From Luidia sarsii (lineage: Eukaryota > Echinodermata > Asteroidea > Paxillosida > Luidiidae): a stretch of DNA of 64,000 nucleotides. Shown here one piece after another: positions 23,144-34,820 of this stretch. The translations under genes were made by a program, and so were the position numbers. Where the stretch lies: positions 12,106,763 through 12,170,762 of the forward strand of contig OX465102.1 in the NCBI GenBank assembly GCA_949987565.1, given 5' to 3'. The first letter of the stretch is position 1, and each line of letters opens with the position of its first letter. Under the pieces are notes generated by a model. That model was not told where the DNA came from and searched no databases. It worked only from the letters and a program-made list of their open reading frames with translations.

Positions 23144-23324
23144 GCAGTGGCTGTTGTTACGGCAGTCGTCCGTGTGGTTCCCTGACTTGATTTTATTTCG
23201 TCAGCATTGCAGGCTGGTTGAACCAGTCTATTAGCTGATAGTCTGGTTCCAAGAGCTAAACATCCTGGCAAATACTGTGAAGTCAGGGAACCACACGGAA
23301 GACTGCCGTAACAACAGCCACTGC
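23144..23324. mobile_element. Fold-back element with 45-bp arms
   Basis: The arms 23,144-23,188 and 23,280-23,324 are inverted with 44 of 45 positions matched, around a 91-bp loop. The arm starts GCAGTGGCTGTTGTTACGGC. The loop also contains GGTTGAACC and CTGGTT words that pair locally. No frame is present. It could be a MITE; if transcribed it would make a long hairpin RNA. Confidence 0.8.
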
Positions 23325-24125
23325 AATATTATAAAGGTGCACCCTTTAGATAGCTACATCTTTAGAAGTACATTTCCAATTGAGTTCAAATGTTTCTGGT
23401 GATTAGTGGAGTACGACGTATATATAATAAATGAAGTGATGCAATGATGACGTCGTCAGATTGAAACGTTGCTTAATAAAACTGAAAAGTATTCTACACG
23501 GAAACGGACGTCATGTGAAGGGGAGGGGAGGGAGTCATACGTGATCAATCGCGTGACTTCAAAGGTGCGCTTTTCAAAGCGACATATCTTCGTACGTTGA
23601 AATTGAACAGATATACTTCGAAAGGGAAATGTTATTCACTCTTTACAACATACATCATAATAACGATAACGCAATCACTTAACAAGTCCTCCGACCTGAA
23701 AGATGTACTCTAGCTTACAAGGTTTATATTCTGGAAATTTAGTTTCTGTGAAATCAAATAAAACATCATAATCCGAAACAGCTCTGTGTTTGTTAATCAC
23801 AACCACATTAATTGTGCAGTTCATTCTGTAAACGTCCAAAGCCGATCGGGTCAGCGAGGTACCGACATTGTTTTGCTGACTAACCGAAGGGGAATTCGAT
23901 CGACCGTTGGTGAGTTATTTTTGGTGTGGCCCGGGTCTTTTTTTGGACGGCCGTCTGATTGGTGTAATTGCTGACCTTAACGTGGCCTTATCCCATCCCA
24001 CCGAATCGTCGCCGACTTCTTGGACCGACGCAATGGGAGTCCCCACGAGCGGATGGTTTCAGCAGACGATTGTGCTGACTCACTTAACCAATTAGCAGTC
24101 AATTGCTGGGAGTCCAACCGAATGG
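23325..24125. other. No feature recognised
   Basis: The small frames at 23,786-23,974 and 23,907-24,095 have no domain. Confidence 0.35.
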
Positions 24126-24126
24126 G

Positions 24127-24965
24127 TACTCTAAGAGAGAAGGAAACGGAGAAGGAGAGGGAGAGGGAGAGGGAGAGGGAGAGTGAGAGGGAGAGAGAGA
24201 GGGGGAGGGAGAGGGAGAGGGAGAGTGAGAGGGAGAGGGAAAGGGAGAGTGAGAGGGAGGGGGAGGGGAGGGGAGAGGGGAGGGGGAGAGGGGGAGAAGG
24301 GGGAGAGGGAGAGGGGGGAGAGGGAGAGGGAGAGGGAGAGAGGGAGAGGGAGAGGGAGAGGGAGAGGGAGAGGGAGAGGGAGAGGGAGAGGGGGAGGGAG
24401 AGGGAGAGGGAGAGGGGGAGAGAGAGGGAGAGGGAGAGGGAGAGGGAGAGGGAGAGGGAGAGGGAGAGGGAGAGGGAGAGGGAAAGGGAGAGGGAGAGGG
24501 ACAGGGAGAGTGAGAAGGAGAGGAAAAGGGAGAGTGAGAGGGAGGGGGATGGGGAGGGGGAGAGGGGAGGGGGAGAGGGGGAGAAGGGGGAAAGGGGGAG
24601 AAGGGGAGAGGGAGAGGGGGGAGAGGGAGAGGGAGAGGGAGAGAGGGAGAGGGAGAGGGAGAGGGAGAGGGAGAGGGAGAGGGAGAGGGAGAGGGAGAGG
24701 AAGAGGGAGAGGGAGAGGGACAGGGAGAGTGAGAGTGAGGGGAGAGAGAGGGAGAGTGAAAGGGAGAGGGAGGGGAGGGGAGTGGAGGGGAGTTGGAGGG
24801 GAGTTGGAGGGGAGTTGGAGGGGAGTTTAAGGGGCGGGTGAAGGGGAAAGAGAGGCAGAGGCAGAGGAAGAGGAAGAATGAGTTGGAATAGGACACTACT
24901 ATGGGGAAGAGGAGGTGGAAAGAGGGAGAGAGAGGAGAGAGGAGAAGGAGAGGACAGACACATAG
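24127..24965 (+). repeat. GAGAGG-type purine satellite, about 840 bp
   Basis: GAGAGG hexamers alternate with GGGGAG and GAGAGT variants. A composite block GAGAGTGAGAGGGAGGGGGA starts near 24,246 and again near 24,530, so the array has a higher-order duplication of about 284 bp. A GGGAGTTGGAG repeat (four units) lies at 24,780-24,830. The 273-375 residue Arg/Glu or Ser/Pro/Leu frames on both strands are artefacts of the repeat. Confidence 0.95.
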
Positions 24966-25325
24966 AGACACAGAGACAGGCGAATAGTCGTGTACATGGA
25001 GGCGGAGTGGGAAGGGGGTAAAGGGGCGGACCTAGACGTACCTTTGCATGCCACAGCGACGAGCAAGCAAGACTGGGACGGGTGCTATAGGAGACTAAAC
25101 ACAATGAGTGTCAACTGAAACCGTGTTTTGTGAAAACGGGGCCGATCCGATTACAAGTAAACATCCTCTGGAGCTGACCATGTTTCTTTACCCGAACGAA
25201 GGACTTCTTTCAGGAACGCGACCAGGCCTTTTTTACACGATGGATCCTGAGTATAGGCGATGGACAGAGCTCCCTTTTCGCTACATCTAGAGTTACTGAA
25301 AAGGAAACAAAATAGTTGCCCGTCG
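24966..25325. other. No feature recognised
   Basis: No supported feature. Confidence 0.35.
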
Positions 25326-25344
25326 GCCATTCGAAATGTTTAAA

Positions 25345-25450
25345 ATTAATAGTTATACACATATTTTGCAAACTGCTGACCAACTAATTTTGTTATTGAC
25401 GAAATGCAATGACTATCTGATTGATATTTTCATCAGGCAAAGGACTGAGC
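25345..25450 (-). repeat. Penelope-like terminal relic with CTGATGA
   Basis: On the minus strand TCCTTTGCCTGATGAAAATATC is followed by a GATA stretch, TTTCGTC, and GTCAGCAGTTTGCAAA (the tail motif of the GTCAGGCC family). CTGATGA and (A)TTTCGTC sit where the CTGATGA and GAAANGTC boxes of a hammerhead would be, but the second box is mutated. I read it as an old terminal repeat of a Penelope-like element. Confidence 0.4.
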
Positions 25451-26065
25451 ACACGGTGCTTATTACGTCAGTTCGGGCAAACCCTCAGTGAGTTCCAACT
25501 TTAATGGTTAAATCCCCATACTGCTATCCTTACTTTGATTAAACATTTATTTAATTTGATACCCCCCTAGAAAGGGACCCAGTGTGCAGCGAAACACAAT
25601 GTATTATACAGAAACTGATCCCTGATTCCATGCTGAACCGTACCCTTTAAACCCCCATCCTTAATGACTATGTAAGTAGGTCCATGCAACGTAGTTTAGA
25701 GGGGGTTCGCTTCCTTCGCAGAGAATACATTACACCTACAGACTAGTATATAAGGCCTCGACAGCCGCTGGCCACATTCTTAGCAACTGCATGGTTGAGA
25801 GCGCTAACGTTTTGGAAGGACAACGCTCATGTCACACCGCCTCTTCTCTCGTCATGTAGGAACTTTGCGAGACCATGTGTTAACACCATTTAGAAGTGGA
25901 GAGACAGCTGGCAAGAGACACCTCATCCTGGTCGGCTGAATGTTCGACCAAACACGTCTCTACCACCAGGCGCCAACCTCCCCAGACGGGAATGGGTGTC
26001 TTTGAATCGTCTACGCGCATGGGTGCACAAACAGCTCACTGCTTAAAATGACCGAAAAAACGGAA
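25451..26065. other. No feature recognised
   Basis: No supported feature. Confidence 0.35.
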
Positions 26066-26071
26066 AATCAA

Positions 26072-26245
26072 ATCCTAGGAGGGCCCGACGTTTCTATCCA
26101 AGGAGCACCAAACTCTCACTCTTTCAAAGGCAGGAACATTGAGAAAGTTCCTGCTGGGATCGAATCGTCAGATCCTCTTGATTCTTAAAAAAAGTCTGGC
26201 ATTCATTTGAAAATTCCCAGTCGGTTAAGCACCATTTAGGCCACT
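26072..26245 (+). mobile_element. Old hairpin copy of the GTCAGGCC-family element
   Basis: AATCCTAGGAGGGCCCGACG plus TTTCTATCC and, about 75 bp later, GGGATCGAATCGTCAGATCC plus TCTTGATT are diverged inverted arms. The loop carries GAGAAAGTTCCTGCTGGGATC. The tail is degenerate (CCCAGTCGGTTAAGC). Confidence 0.65.
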
Positions 26246-26820
26246 CTGGTTAAAGGCATGCCGTTTGATTTTTGGTTCGAGGTCAACAGCGGACAATCTG
26301 CTCTGAAACCATTTCAGACGGCGCACGTGCTTCAAAGCAAGGGGACCGGAATGTGTCTCTCCCCCACTTCCCCCACCCCACGCCACCCCCCCCCCCCCAA
26401 AAAAACGAGCTTGTTAACGGTGTCGCGGAATGTTTTTTTCTTGCAGACAAAGCGTCACCGGGCTCGAATTGGGTCTCGCCGGCGTGTCAAAGGGGCGGCG
26501 TGTCGTGGCATTGACGTCCGCCTGGCGTCTGATACCACAGTGGGGCCCGACGGTCACTTCGCGCGCAGTTTATGGAAATTGACAGCAGCCACGAGATCTT
26601 GGACATCCCCCCATACACAACAGTGCCGTCACCCACCCGCACCAGTTCTCAGCCGCTCTCGATATTTCAAGCACCGCTTAATATGTCGAGTTGTAATACC
26701 AGCCCTTCTCAGAGCAACTGTCCCACTCAAAGCAGGTTAAGCACAGACATTATTGTTTATATGCTATGGGTAATGTTTAGTTCATGAACAATGCGAGTTA
26801 CACAAATCGATGAACAAAAA
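26246..26820. other. No gene recognised
   Basis: C and A homopolymer runs at 26,385-26,405 cross the open frame 26,258-26,740, which has no domain and overlaps others. I do not call it a gene. Confidence 0.3.
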
Positions 26821-26824
26821 CTGA

Positions 26825-26950
26825 CTGGGAACTTTTGAACACATCACAACAGCAAAACTAAAAGGTCTGACTGGAGCGGGATTTGAACCCAGGACCTTTG
26901 GTTTTGCATACCAGCGCTCTTCACATCTGAGCTATCCATCACTTACTATC
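26825..26950 (-). mobile_element. tRNA-derived SINE fragment, minus orientation
   Basis: The minus strand reads ATGGATAGCTCAGATGTGAA (A box) then GTCCTGGGTTCAAATCCCGC (B box GGTTCAAATCC, consensus) and CCAGTCAGACC. The body region found in other copies is absent. Confidence 0.8.
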
Positions 26951-27370
26951 TAGATGCAAAAGAGTGAATAATTGACTCTCTCAAGGAGTGAACATCGCTA
27001 CAAAAAGCCAAAATAGCTCAAAATGGGTGAAAAGACACTGTAAAAGATGTGAAAACCACTCAGAATGGAGTGAAATCCCACTATTGTAAGGAGCCATATG
27101 GTCATATTCAGTGTCCGCCCTTTGGACAGTGAAATTGCATACACAGCAACTTTGACTTTTACGTAAGACTTAATTTGTATGTCTAATATATTCCTGTCAT
27201 ATTACTTGGGTAAGTATAATTATTTTGTTGTATCAAGGTCGATGTCATGTTTTTGTAATGGAAATCCAACGGCTTTATGTTGCCCAGAGTGGAGGCAGAC
27301 AGGCTAGAATTTACCAGCGAGTTACCAGCTCATCTAATTTCCAAAAGAAGCCACTTAGCAAAGAGTTGAG

Positions 27371-27546
27371 GCGAGCCGGCTGACTGACTGTTTTGCTTAA
27401 AGGGTTGGGGCAATTATCATAAATTATCATAAATAGGCGTGTCGAATTGCTTTTAAAGAAAATTACGACAGGAGAATATTACGACACGCCCATTTATGAT
27501 AATTGCCCCTAACCCTTCTACGAAAATAAATTACGCGAGCCGGCTG
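27371..27546. mobile_element. Palindromic insertion with 12-bp flanking direct repeats
   Basis: GCGAGCCGGCTG occurs at 27,371-27,382 and again at 27,535-27,546. Between them, AGGGTTGGGGCAATTATCATAAAT and TTTATGATAATTGCCCCTAACCCTT form inverted arms that also include GGCGTGTCG/CGACACGCC. Direct repeats flanking an inverted insert fit a mobile element with a 12-bp target duplication. Confidence 0.7.
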
Positions 27547-30500
27547 TTTGGAGGTCAAAGGTCAAAGGTCAGAGTCTAGTCCAGGCGGGCCACCCACGAA
27601 GCAAACTGATGGGGGCCCATCTGTCTCTACCGCTCGCCAACTGCCAGCGAGAATCGAATTGTGTGACGAACGCGCGCCTACGAGCGACACGTTGAGTCCC
27701 GCCCCGAAAAAAGGCCACTCAAAATGCGACCTCGCAAATGCGACCGGAATGCCAGCTGAGAATGTTCTCCCTTTCGTTACCAGACTCGCTCGTATCGATT
27801 CGCCTTACCAGGCAGGCGTATTTTTTTTCCCCAGGACTGGAAAATGTGTCCCCACGAACGTTGAATTATTCATAATAATCCTTTTGCGCACCCAGCGCAC
27901 ATGTGTATGTGTAAGAGAGAATAATCAGCCACACACTAATGCATCTGTAGCATGACTTATTCACTATTATAATTATGAGGAAAACCATCATCTATGCGGC
28001 TCCTTCTTTTTAAAACAAACGATTCTGCATACTCCTTTCCTAGCACAGCTCAGCATTCCTTCTGGTTTACAGTTCAAACTGTACCGGTACTACATAAAGA
28101 AAGCTGCAGCTCCACATTTACCGACTAGTTTGACCGACGTTTTGGACAGCGTTGATGGACATTTGTACTGTTGTAGTGTCTGAAAGAAAAAGGAAGCGCA
28201 GAGATATTTTAGTTGAAATTAGTCTAAATATCGGGTCTTGGACAAATATATTCAGGTGATGGAGGGCATTGATCATCACGTGATAAAAATTTAAATGTTA
28301 TTAACGCAAAGGGGTCATGGAATTAGCCGGTGCGCGAATTTTTCCAGAAAAAAAACCCACAAAATGCACACTCTAACGGGGATCACATGTATATAGCGGC
28401 TAGCACGTGGCTTCCATGGACTCGTGAGTAGGCCTAAAACGTAGACGATTCATTTTGCCGTTGCCTCATAACGCACGTTGCTATGGGTGGTGGAAATGGA
28501 AGCTGGCCATGGAGCCTAGCAACCCTGTTGCTTTTGAGTGTGTAAATGACGCACAGCGGCTTCGCAACCATGTGCTATCTGATCAATTCAATGGCGTCTG
28601 AATTATTCATTCATTCATTATTTTTTTGTTTCGGTTTTACTTCATACCTTCATATCAAGCAGCAAGTCAAAAGACTACAAATGCCTGAATTACAACAATT
28701 AGTGAGTTTTAACTGTACAATTAAATTGTAATCAGAACTAAATAACTTCTCATCACGGAAACCTTGTCCTAATAATTTATATAGTTTCCTCATATTTTTA
28801 TTCTGATTTATAAAAGATATCGGGAAAAATCGTACAGTATATCTATTATGAATAGTAAATTAAGTAATCATTCCAAACAGTGGCATGTTTGATAAAGAGT
28901 AAATCATGCAATCATATTCAGCACACAGAAAATGTATTTGCACCCAAACTTTCATGGTTCATCGGACTTTCCGTTTCTGGGATCAATATGGGGCCTCCGA
29001 GCCCCCCCCCCAACCCAGCATTTACAGGGGCCAAAAAAACAGTGCACATAGGGTTAATGAGCTTCGATATTTATAGCGAGCCCTATTAACCAAAGAGGCA
29101 CGGCTCTAACCCCGAACCTCGCCCCGTCCCTAAAAGGATCCACAAGGCCCCAATTGTGACTACAAAATGTCATGCATGTATACTTAAGAAAGGCCCCCAT
29201 CCTCCCGAAGGTCGGAGACCTGAGGGTTACGGACCACTATGTACAAAAATAGACCGAGGTTCGTGTTTTTACCATTTTTGAAAAACCACTGTCCCGATCG
29301 CCCCTTTTCCCACCCTTTTGAAATTCGCCACACACACTCTTAGGACATTGACTTGATCCCAAATGTATACTGAATGTGATCAGATAACTCAAAACATCGT
29401 TGGGTAAAATATTTTTTACGAAAAACGGGCAGAAACTCACCCAAATACTGTTTGAAAATGTCTCGTCAACGTCTCCGCCAGGTTCGGAATCTAAACCTGG
29501 CGCTCTATAGACCAATCAGCATTTAGTCTCGTGACGTAGGCCTATATCCCGCACGACGGCTACCGTATTTGCTGTTTCGCAATTACAGTCCACGCACGTG
29601 TTGCGCGCGTAGGTCATCGCCCTGTAAAGAGCCGACTTGTACTGTATACAACACGTGCGCTGCACATGTATTTGTGATGGACAGTGCTGTACATGTACAA
29701 GCATAATGCGTGTACATCTACACGGCAGTTCTTTCCTCAGTTCTTCCTTAACCCTCAAAGAGCCGCTTGTATTTTTGTGTCTATTGCGTCTCTGTGATTT
29801 TTTTCTGCGTGCTGAGGCATTATGAGTTTTTTGCCAGCTTATATCAGGCAAATTTGGAAACAATTTTTTATAAAAATTGGAGATGCCGTTCTCTTACAGT
29901 GACCATTTTTTCAGGAACATGGTGCAGATTGATGTACATTTGTGTGTACATTTTTCGATTTACTTACTACATGGTGAATAATGCAAACTTACCTCATTAA
30001 GTTTGCCGCATGCAGTTGTAGGTTCTTGTTTTTAATTGTCATTGTAAAATTTATCAAAACATTGCACACAGATTATTTGATATGGGAAATTCAATGAAAC
30101 AAGGAAAAGATGAAAAAAATGAAAAAATAATAATAATGAGCTTTAATAGGACAAAACATTAATATGCTCAAAAATAATAAACTTTTACTCAAATGTTTAT
30201 TATGTGATTATCTATTACACTGCTAAAAAAATCATTGTAATCATGGACGACCGAGATCTGAGGGGGCGAAACCTCCCCATCCCTGGCTGTGAGATAGCAA
30301 AAATAACACTGCTCTTTCAGGGTTAAACATTTTTAACATGTCGAATTCTGATATGACAATCTTCGCTTGGCAAAAAAAGAAGTAATTTTTGATCTGATTC
30401 TCTTTTTAGGCAAAGAAGTTCAGATTGCACATCATATGTTTATGACATTAAAACAATAGTATCTTCCCTCAGATATATTAGATGCAAACTCAATTGTCAC

Positions 30501-30595
30501 ATGACCACTAACGATTTTTGTGATTTGCATTTCGGGAAATTTTAGGTAACGGAATTTTTGGACCTTTTCAACATCTGCATTATCATGACGAGAAT
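27547..30595. other. 3-kb stretch without recognised genes
   Basis: AT-rich overall with C runs at about 29,003. The frames at 27,548-27,955, 28,546-28,731 and 29,516-29,863 lack domains. CACGTG and TGTACATGTAC words occur at 29,690. A SINE or MITE was not recognised. Confidence 0.35.
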
Positions 30596-30611
30596 GAACA
30601 AATCTGTCGTT

Positions 30612-30705
30612 GAGGTAGGTCCTGCTATGATCGAGGCATCAGGCATTCGACTTGTTCTGGGTTTTGCAACGCGTCTGTATATTGACTGCAATCAGCTGAA
30701 AGTTG
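30612..30705 (+). repeat. Decayed GTCAGGCC-family copy
   Basis: GTAGGTCCTGCTATGATCGA plus GGCATCAGGCATTCGAC, followed by GTTTTGCAACGCG, matches the core and end of the family with several substitutions. Confidence 0.5.
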
Positions 30706-31460
30706 ATGCAGATGCGACAATGTTTTCGAACGTATGCACGCCCGCATGCCTTTTGACGAACGCCGGGAAGGTATGATGTGGTGTCCCTACGCTGGTAAAA
30801 CCAGGGACAACGCGGTGAATATAGGCCTTGGATATGTGGGCGTGCTATCCCCTGCCACCACCGGGATGTATTTTGCTGTTCTGTTCTCTGAGGGTACGAA
30901 TTATCTGGCTACGTGGGGTGTTCGGCCCTCTAGAGCGCCCTCTCGCGGCATCGTATGTGTCAGTCTTGCTAGTGGAGATGACGCCGTTCTGGCGCTTTTT
31001 GCGAAACGATTAAAAACCAAATCATGACCTGAATCTTGGTACACTATCAGAATTGGTATCAGAGCCACATTTCGTGATCACCCGCGTCACATCTTTCATC
31101 ATTCATTCTGCTGCGAAGCAGGCGACTGCAAAGGCTCTCCAGACACTCCGATCCCTGGCCAGTGCAGTAATGACATGTAGATTCAGAAAGTTTTCAATGT
31201 TCTTTGCCGTCCAGGTCTCCGTTTGCCATGTACATAACACCTGTCCGAAGCTCTCCTCCCACACTACGTGGGGCGTCTTATACATGCATAGGAATTGGTG
31301 AAAAATTCAGCAACAATAATATTCACCACTCTTACGTCGTCCAACATTTCGATGAAGTCGAACTAATTATTTTCAGGAATGTACAGTTTATGGTAGGCGT
31401 TTGCCACCTACGTGAGACATTCGTTCGAGAGCTCCTAGATTTTTTAATGCATTATCGTTA
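30706..31460. other. No feature recognised
   Basis: Short overlapping frames without domains. Confidence 0.35.
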
Positions 31461-31463
31461 AGA

Positions 31464-33223
31464 GGACGCACCATCATCCTCTTATGTAAATAAACAATTA
31501 TAATTATATAAATAATGCAATTGGGCGAGGCTATTATATATAATGGAAAGCGTCTACCTGCTTTATATATAAATAAAGAAGTTATATGTAAATTATGCCG
31601 ATAACCACGCCCACATCTAATATTCATGTCGGAACGTGCGACTTTGCTGGTTTTGCTGACATTGCATGCGCGATGGTCAGGCACCCTCTTCGAGCTTCGT
31701 TCACAATAGACCGTGTAAATCTCGTGGCGAAAAGGGTCACCGTACACTTCCGGGCACCTCCGCGCCGCCTGCTATACGAGATTAACACGTGCCCAATTTT
31801 GAATGCATTATTAAATAATGAAGAGAAAGCCTCTTTCCAATTAAAAACCCAGGTTTATGGATTAAGTATATCAAAAATATAAGAATGAGCAAAAGAAATA
31901 ATACAAAAAATGAGAATACGGCAGAGAAAACAAATAAATAGAACCCGACCTTCATCTTCCGGTTGTAAGTACAGTATTGCGAATACGGCGCGACTGTGGT
32001 ATGCGACGTGAGCATTAGGCCTACTACTTGTATCGCGCCGAAGTTGGTGTCGTTAGCAATCGTCAAGAAAAGCGCCTTGAACTGTACTGTAATTGTGGAT
32101 ACCGTAGGCCTATATTTAAAAAAAATTAATACAAAACCGAAACACAAACGTGAAAATGTGCAAAATCACGTACTTTACACATTGTATTTTAATATTTTAT
32201 TCCTAAAAGACTATTATAATAGTTTAAAATGCATCAATCGGCGCGATACAAAATATTTTAACAAAAACCTTCGACGCCCCACCCTTTACCTCCTATCAGA
32301 CGAGCCCGGAAGTAAGGAATCTCGCGGTAACACGTACATTCTCGAGGCCAACCTACACGGTCTATGTGCGCTTCATAGTACAGGTATACGAGTACACATG
32401 TACAATGTACATGTACACTGTACATGTACATGTACATGTACATGTACATGTACAGTACATGTTTACAGTACATGTACTCTGTAGATGTACATGTACAGTG
32501 TACATGTACTGTACAGTGTACATGTACTGTACACATGTACTGCACATTATGCCACATGTACTGTACATTATGCCACATGTACTGTACATGATGCCCATAT
32601 ACTGTACATGTACCGTACATGTACAGTATTATGGTACATGTACATGTACATGTACATGTACTGTATACTGTACATGTACGGTACATGTACAGTATATGGG
32701 CATAATATACATATAACTTCTTTATTAATATATAATAGCCGGTAGACGCTTTCCATTATATATGATAGCCTCGCCCAATTGCATTATTTATATATAATTG
32801 TTTATTCACATAAGAGGGTGATGGTGCGTACACCCGCGTGCTGAACAAAAACCTTCGACGCTCCATGCTTTACCTCCTATCCGAGGAGCCCGGAAGTCAG
32901 GAATCTCGCGGTAACACGTACATTCTCGAGGCCAACTTACACGGTCTATGTGCGCTTCATGGTACAGGTATACGAGTACACATGTACAATGTACATATAC
33001 ATGTACATGTACAGTATATGTGTACAGTACATGTACATGTACATGTTCATGTATTGTATACTTTACATGTACGGTACATGTACAGTGTATCGGCATAATT
33101 TACATATAACTTCTTTATTCATATATAATAGCCAGTAGACGCTTTCCATTAATAGCCTCGCCCAATTTTATTGCATTATTTATATATAATTGTTTATTTA
33201 CATAAGAGGATGATGGTGCGTCC
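31464..33223. mobile_element. 1.76-kb element with about 135-bp inverted termini
   Basis: The left end (31,464-31,598) begins GGACGCACCATCATCCTCTT and reads through ATAAACAATTATA, GGGCGAGGCTATT and AAGAAGTTATATGTAAATTA. The right end (33,088-33,223) is the same in inverse with a few indels. A third copy in right-end orientation lies at 32,697-32,832. A roughly 150-bp inner segment starting AACAAAAACCTTCGACG occurs twice (32,262 and 32,846), each followed by a TACATG array. The right part was therefore tandemly duplicated after the element formed. No transposase was found. Confidence 0.8.
32385..32697. repeat. TACATG palindromic microsatellite
   Basis: TGTACATGTACA-type repeats with GTACTGTACA variants. 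Every unit is self-complementary, so the tract can fold back on either strand. The shorter sister tract is at 32,980-33,085. The Cys/Tyr/Met/Val-rich frames here are artefacts. Confidence 0.95.
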
Positions 33224-34535
33224 ACATATATATATATATGGTCAAATGACACACGTTGATTAATACATCCCCGTGGGCTATTCGGTCAGTGATCAGCCTT
33301 CGCCATAAACACGTGGCATGGCTTGGGGTAGGGAAATAACGCACATTTATAACAGATGGAAGTATCTCCCGCGGATGAAAGAACCTGAGGCCTTCGACCT
33401 TAAGCGGAGGAAATTGCACAGACTAATTTTGAATCGGTCCGACATGACTATAAGCAATACATTAAAGCAAACAAAAGATAATGACGAGAAACTTGTCTGG
33501 GATAAAATGTCTGTAGAGGCAATGGAAAATCTAGGTAGACTCTATATCTAGGGCCTATTGCATGGCCTATTGCGGTATGATTATGTGCAGTAGTACAGCC
33601 TGTCTAGCCAGTTGATTTCGGGCTTTCACCCGAGGGCCTCTCGACCAATCTGAAGGCTGGAATTACCCCATGTGACCCTTATTAGGAAAGAAGGAGGAGC
33701 TGGGATCCTACCATGCAGCGTGGATGTAGGTACTTTTATGTCGGACTATTTCAAATTTAAAAAAATAACGGAAAGAGCGTATACCTTGTGCGTATCGTTT
33801 GTCTGATATTTATGTATTACGCTCTATGAAGAAAACCAAATTGTTTATTGGATTGTATTTTCGTTGTAATGTTTTATCTGTACGGGGTGATGTTAATAGA
33901 TACAAAACAATGATACGGTCCCACGGAGAAAAAAAACCTCCCCGTGCCCGGGATACCGCACCGGACAATGGGCTGTATGTGGCATGAATTACTAATTGCG
34001 AAGCGCTCCTAATGAGGGGATACTACTCCGGATAATCAACAGCACTGTATGTTGCATCGATTGAACTGTACGTGGCATCGACTTTGATCCACAAAAAATG
34101 GACTGCTCTGGGCAGCGGGCAGCGCAGTACGTGGAGCTTTTGCGTCGGTGTTCTTGTTCTTAGGGATAATATTTTACCCTCTTAAAATCAGGATTGAACA
34201 CTTCAAAGTCGATGAGAAGGAGATGTTTAAATGGAAGATAGGAGATGGTCCGTAACCCCAGAAACCCACATGCATCCCGCTTTAATCGAAGAAGACCTCG
34301 TAAATTCGATGTGTGTCAAAGGGATCTATTCTACCCCGCATACGATTTATACATTTTATAGAGATCGACATGCGTGTGTAACCAATGGGGTATAAGCCTC
34401 TACTAATAACTGCTTGGTATAACTGGCGACTGAACATCGTAACATCGTATCTGTCTACGCAATTAAATTGTTAATCGTTAAGGGTATTTCAATGACAAAT
34501 TAATCTTGTACTATTTAAGATAAACAAACAAGAGA
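33224..34535 (+). other. Apparently unique sequence with a short frame at 33,318-33,551
   Basis: An AT run (33,226-33,240) is followed by sequence with no repeat recognised. The 77-codon plus frame 33,318-33,551 has a charged peptide (KEPEAFDLKRRKLHRLIL) that does not look like repeat translation, but no domain or splice context supports a gene. It may be a fragment of an old element. Confidence 0.25.
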
Positions 34536-34587
34536 CACACTGATAGGGAACTTTTACACAAATTTTCCAATTGGCAAACAAAACTTT

Positions 34588-34815
34588 GACTGGACCAGAA
34601 CTTTAACCCGAGACCTCTGGATTAATGTACCAGGGCTCTTTCGACTGAATTATCCAGCCCTTAGATGGTGGCCTTCTCTAATAGGTTGCTATACCGGGGT
34701 AGTTTTTGCCGGAGTGGGGGCGCCAGTCAGAAGCATTTCAATCATTAACTGCCATTAACTCCAGGGATCACTTACCCCGCTTTCATTCAGATGCAAACAA
34801 CATACTGTTGTAAAC
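34588..34815 (-). mobile_element. tRNA-derived SINE, minus orientation, at array start
   Basis: The minus strand reads a body (ATGATTGAAATGCTTCTGAC, GGCGCCCCCACTCCGGC), then GGGCTGGATAATTCAGTCGA and GGTCTCGGGTTAAAGTTC. Array units 3-5 keep only the body end. A second full copy is at 36,507-36,715. Confidence 0.8.
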
Positions 34816-34820
34816 CAGAG

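Noticed and set aside
23977..25104. 375-residue Ser/Leu/Pro frame and Arg/Glu frames on the other strand
   Set aside because: Products of the GAGAGG purine satellite.
32258..32745. Cys/Tyr/Thr-rich frames on both strands
   Set aside because: Translation of the TACATG palindromic repeat.
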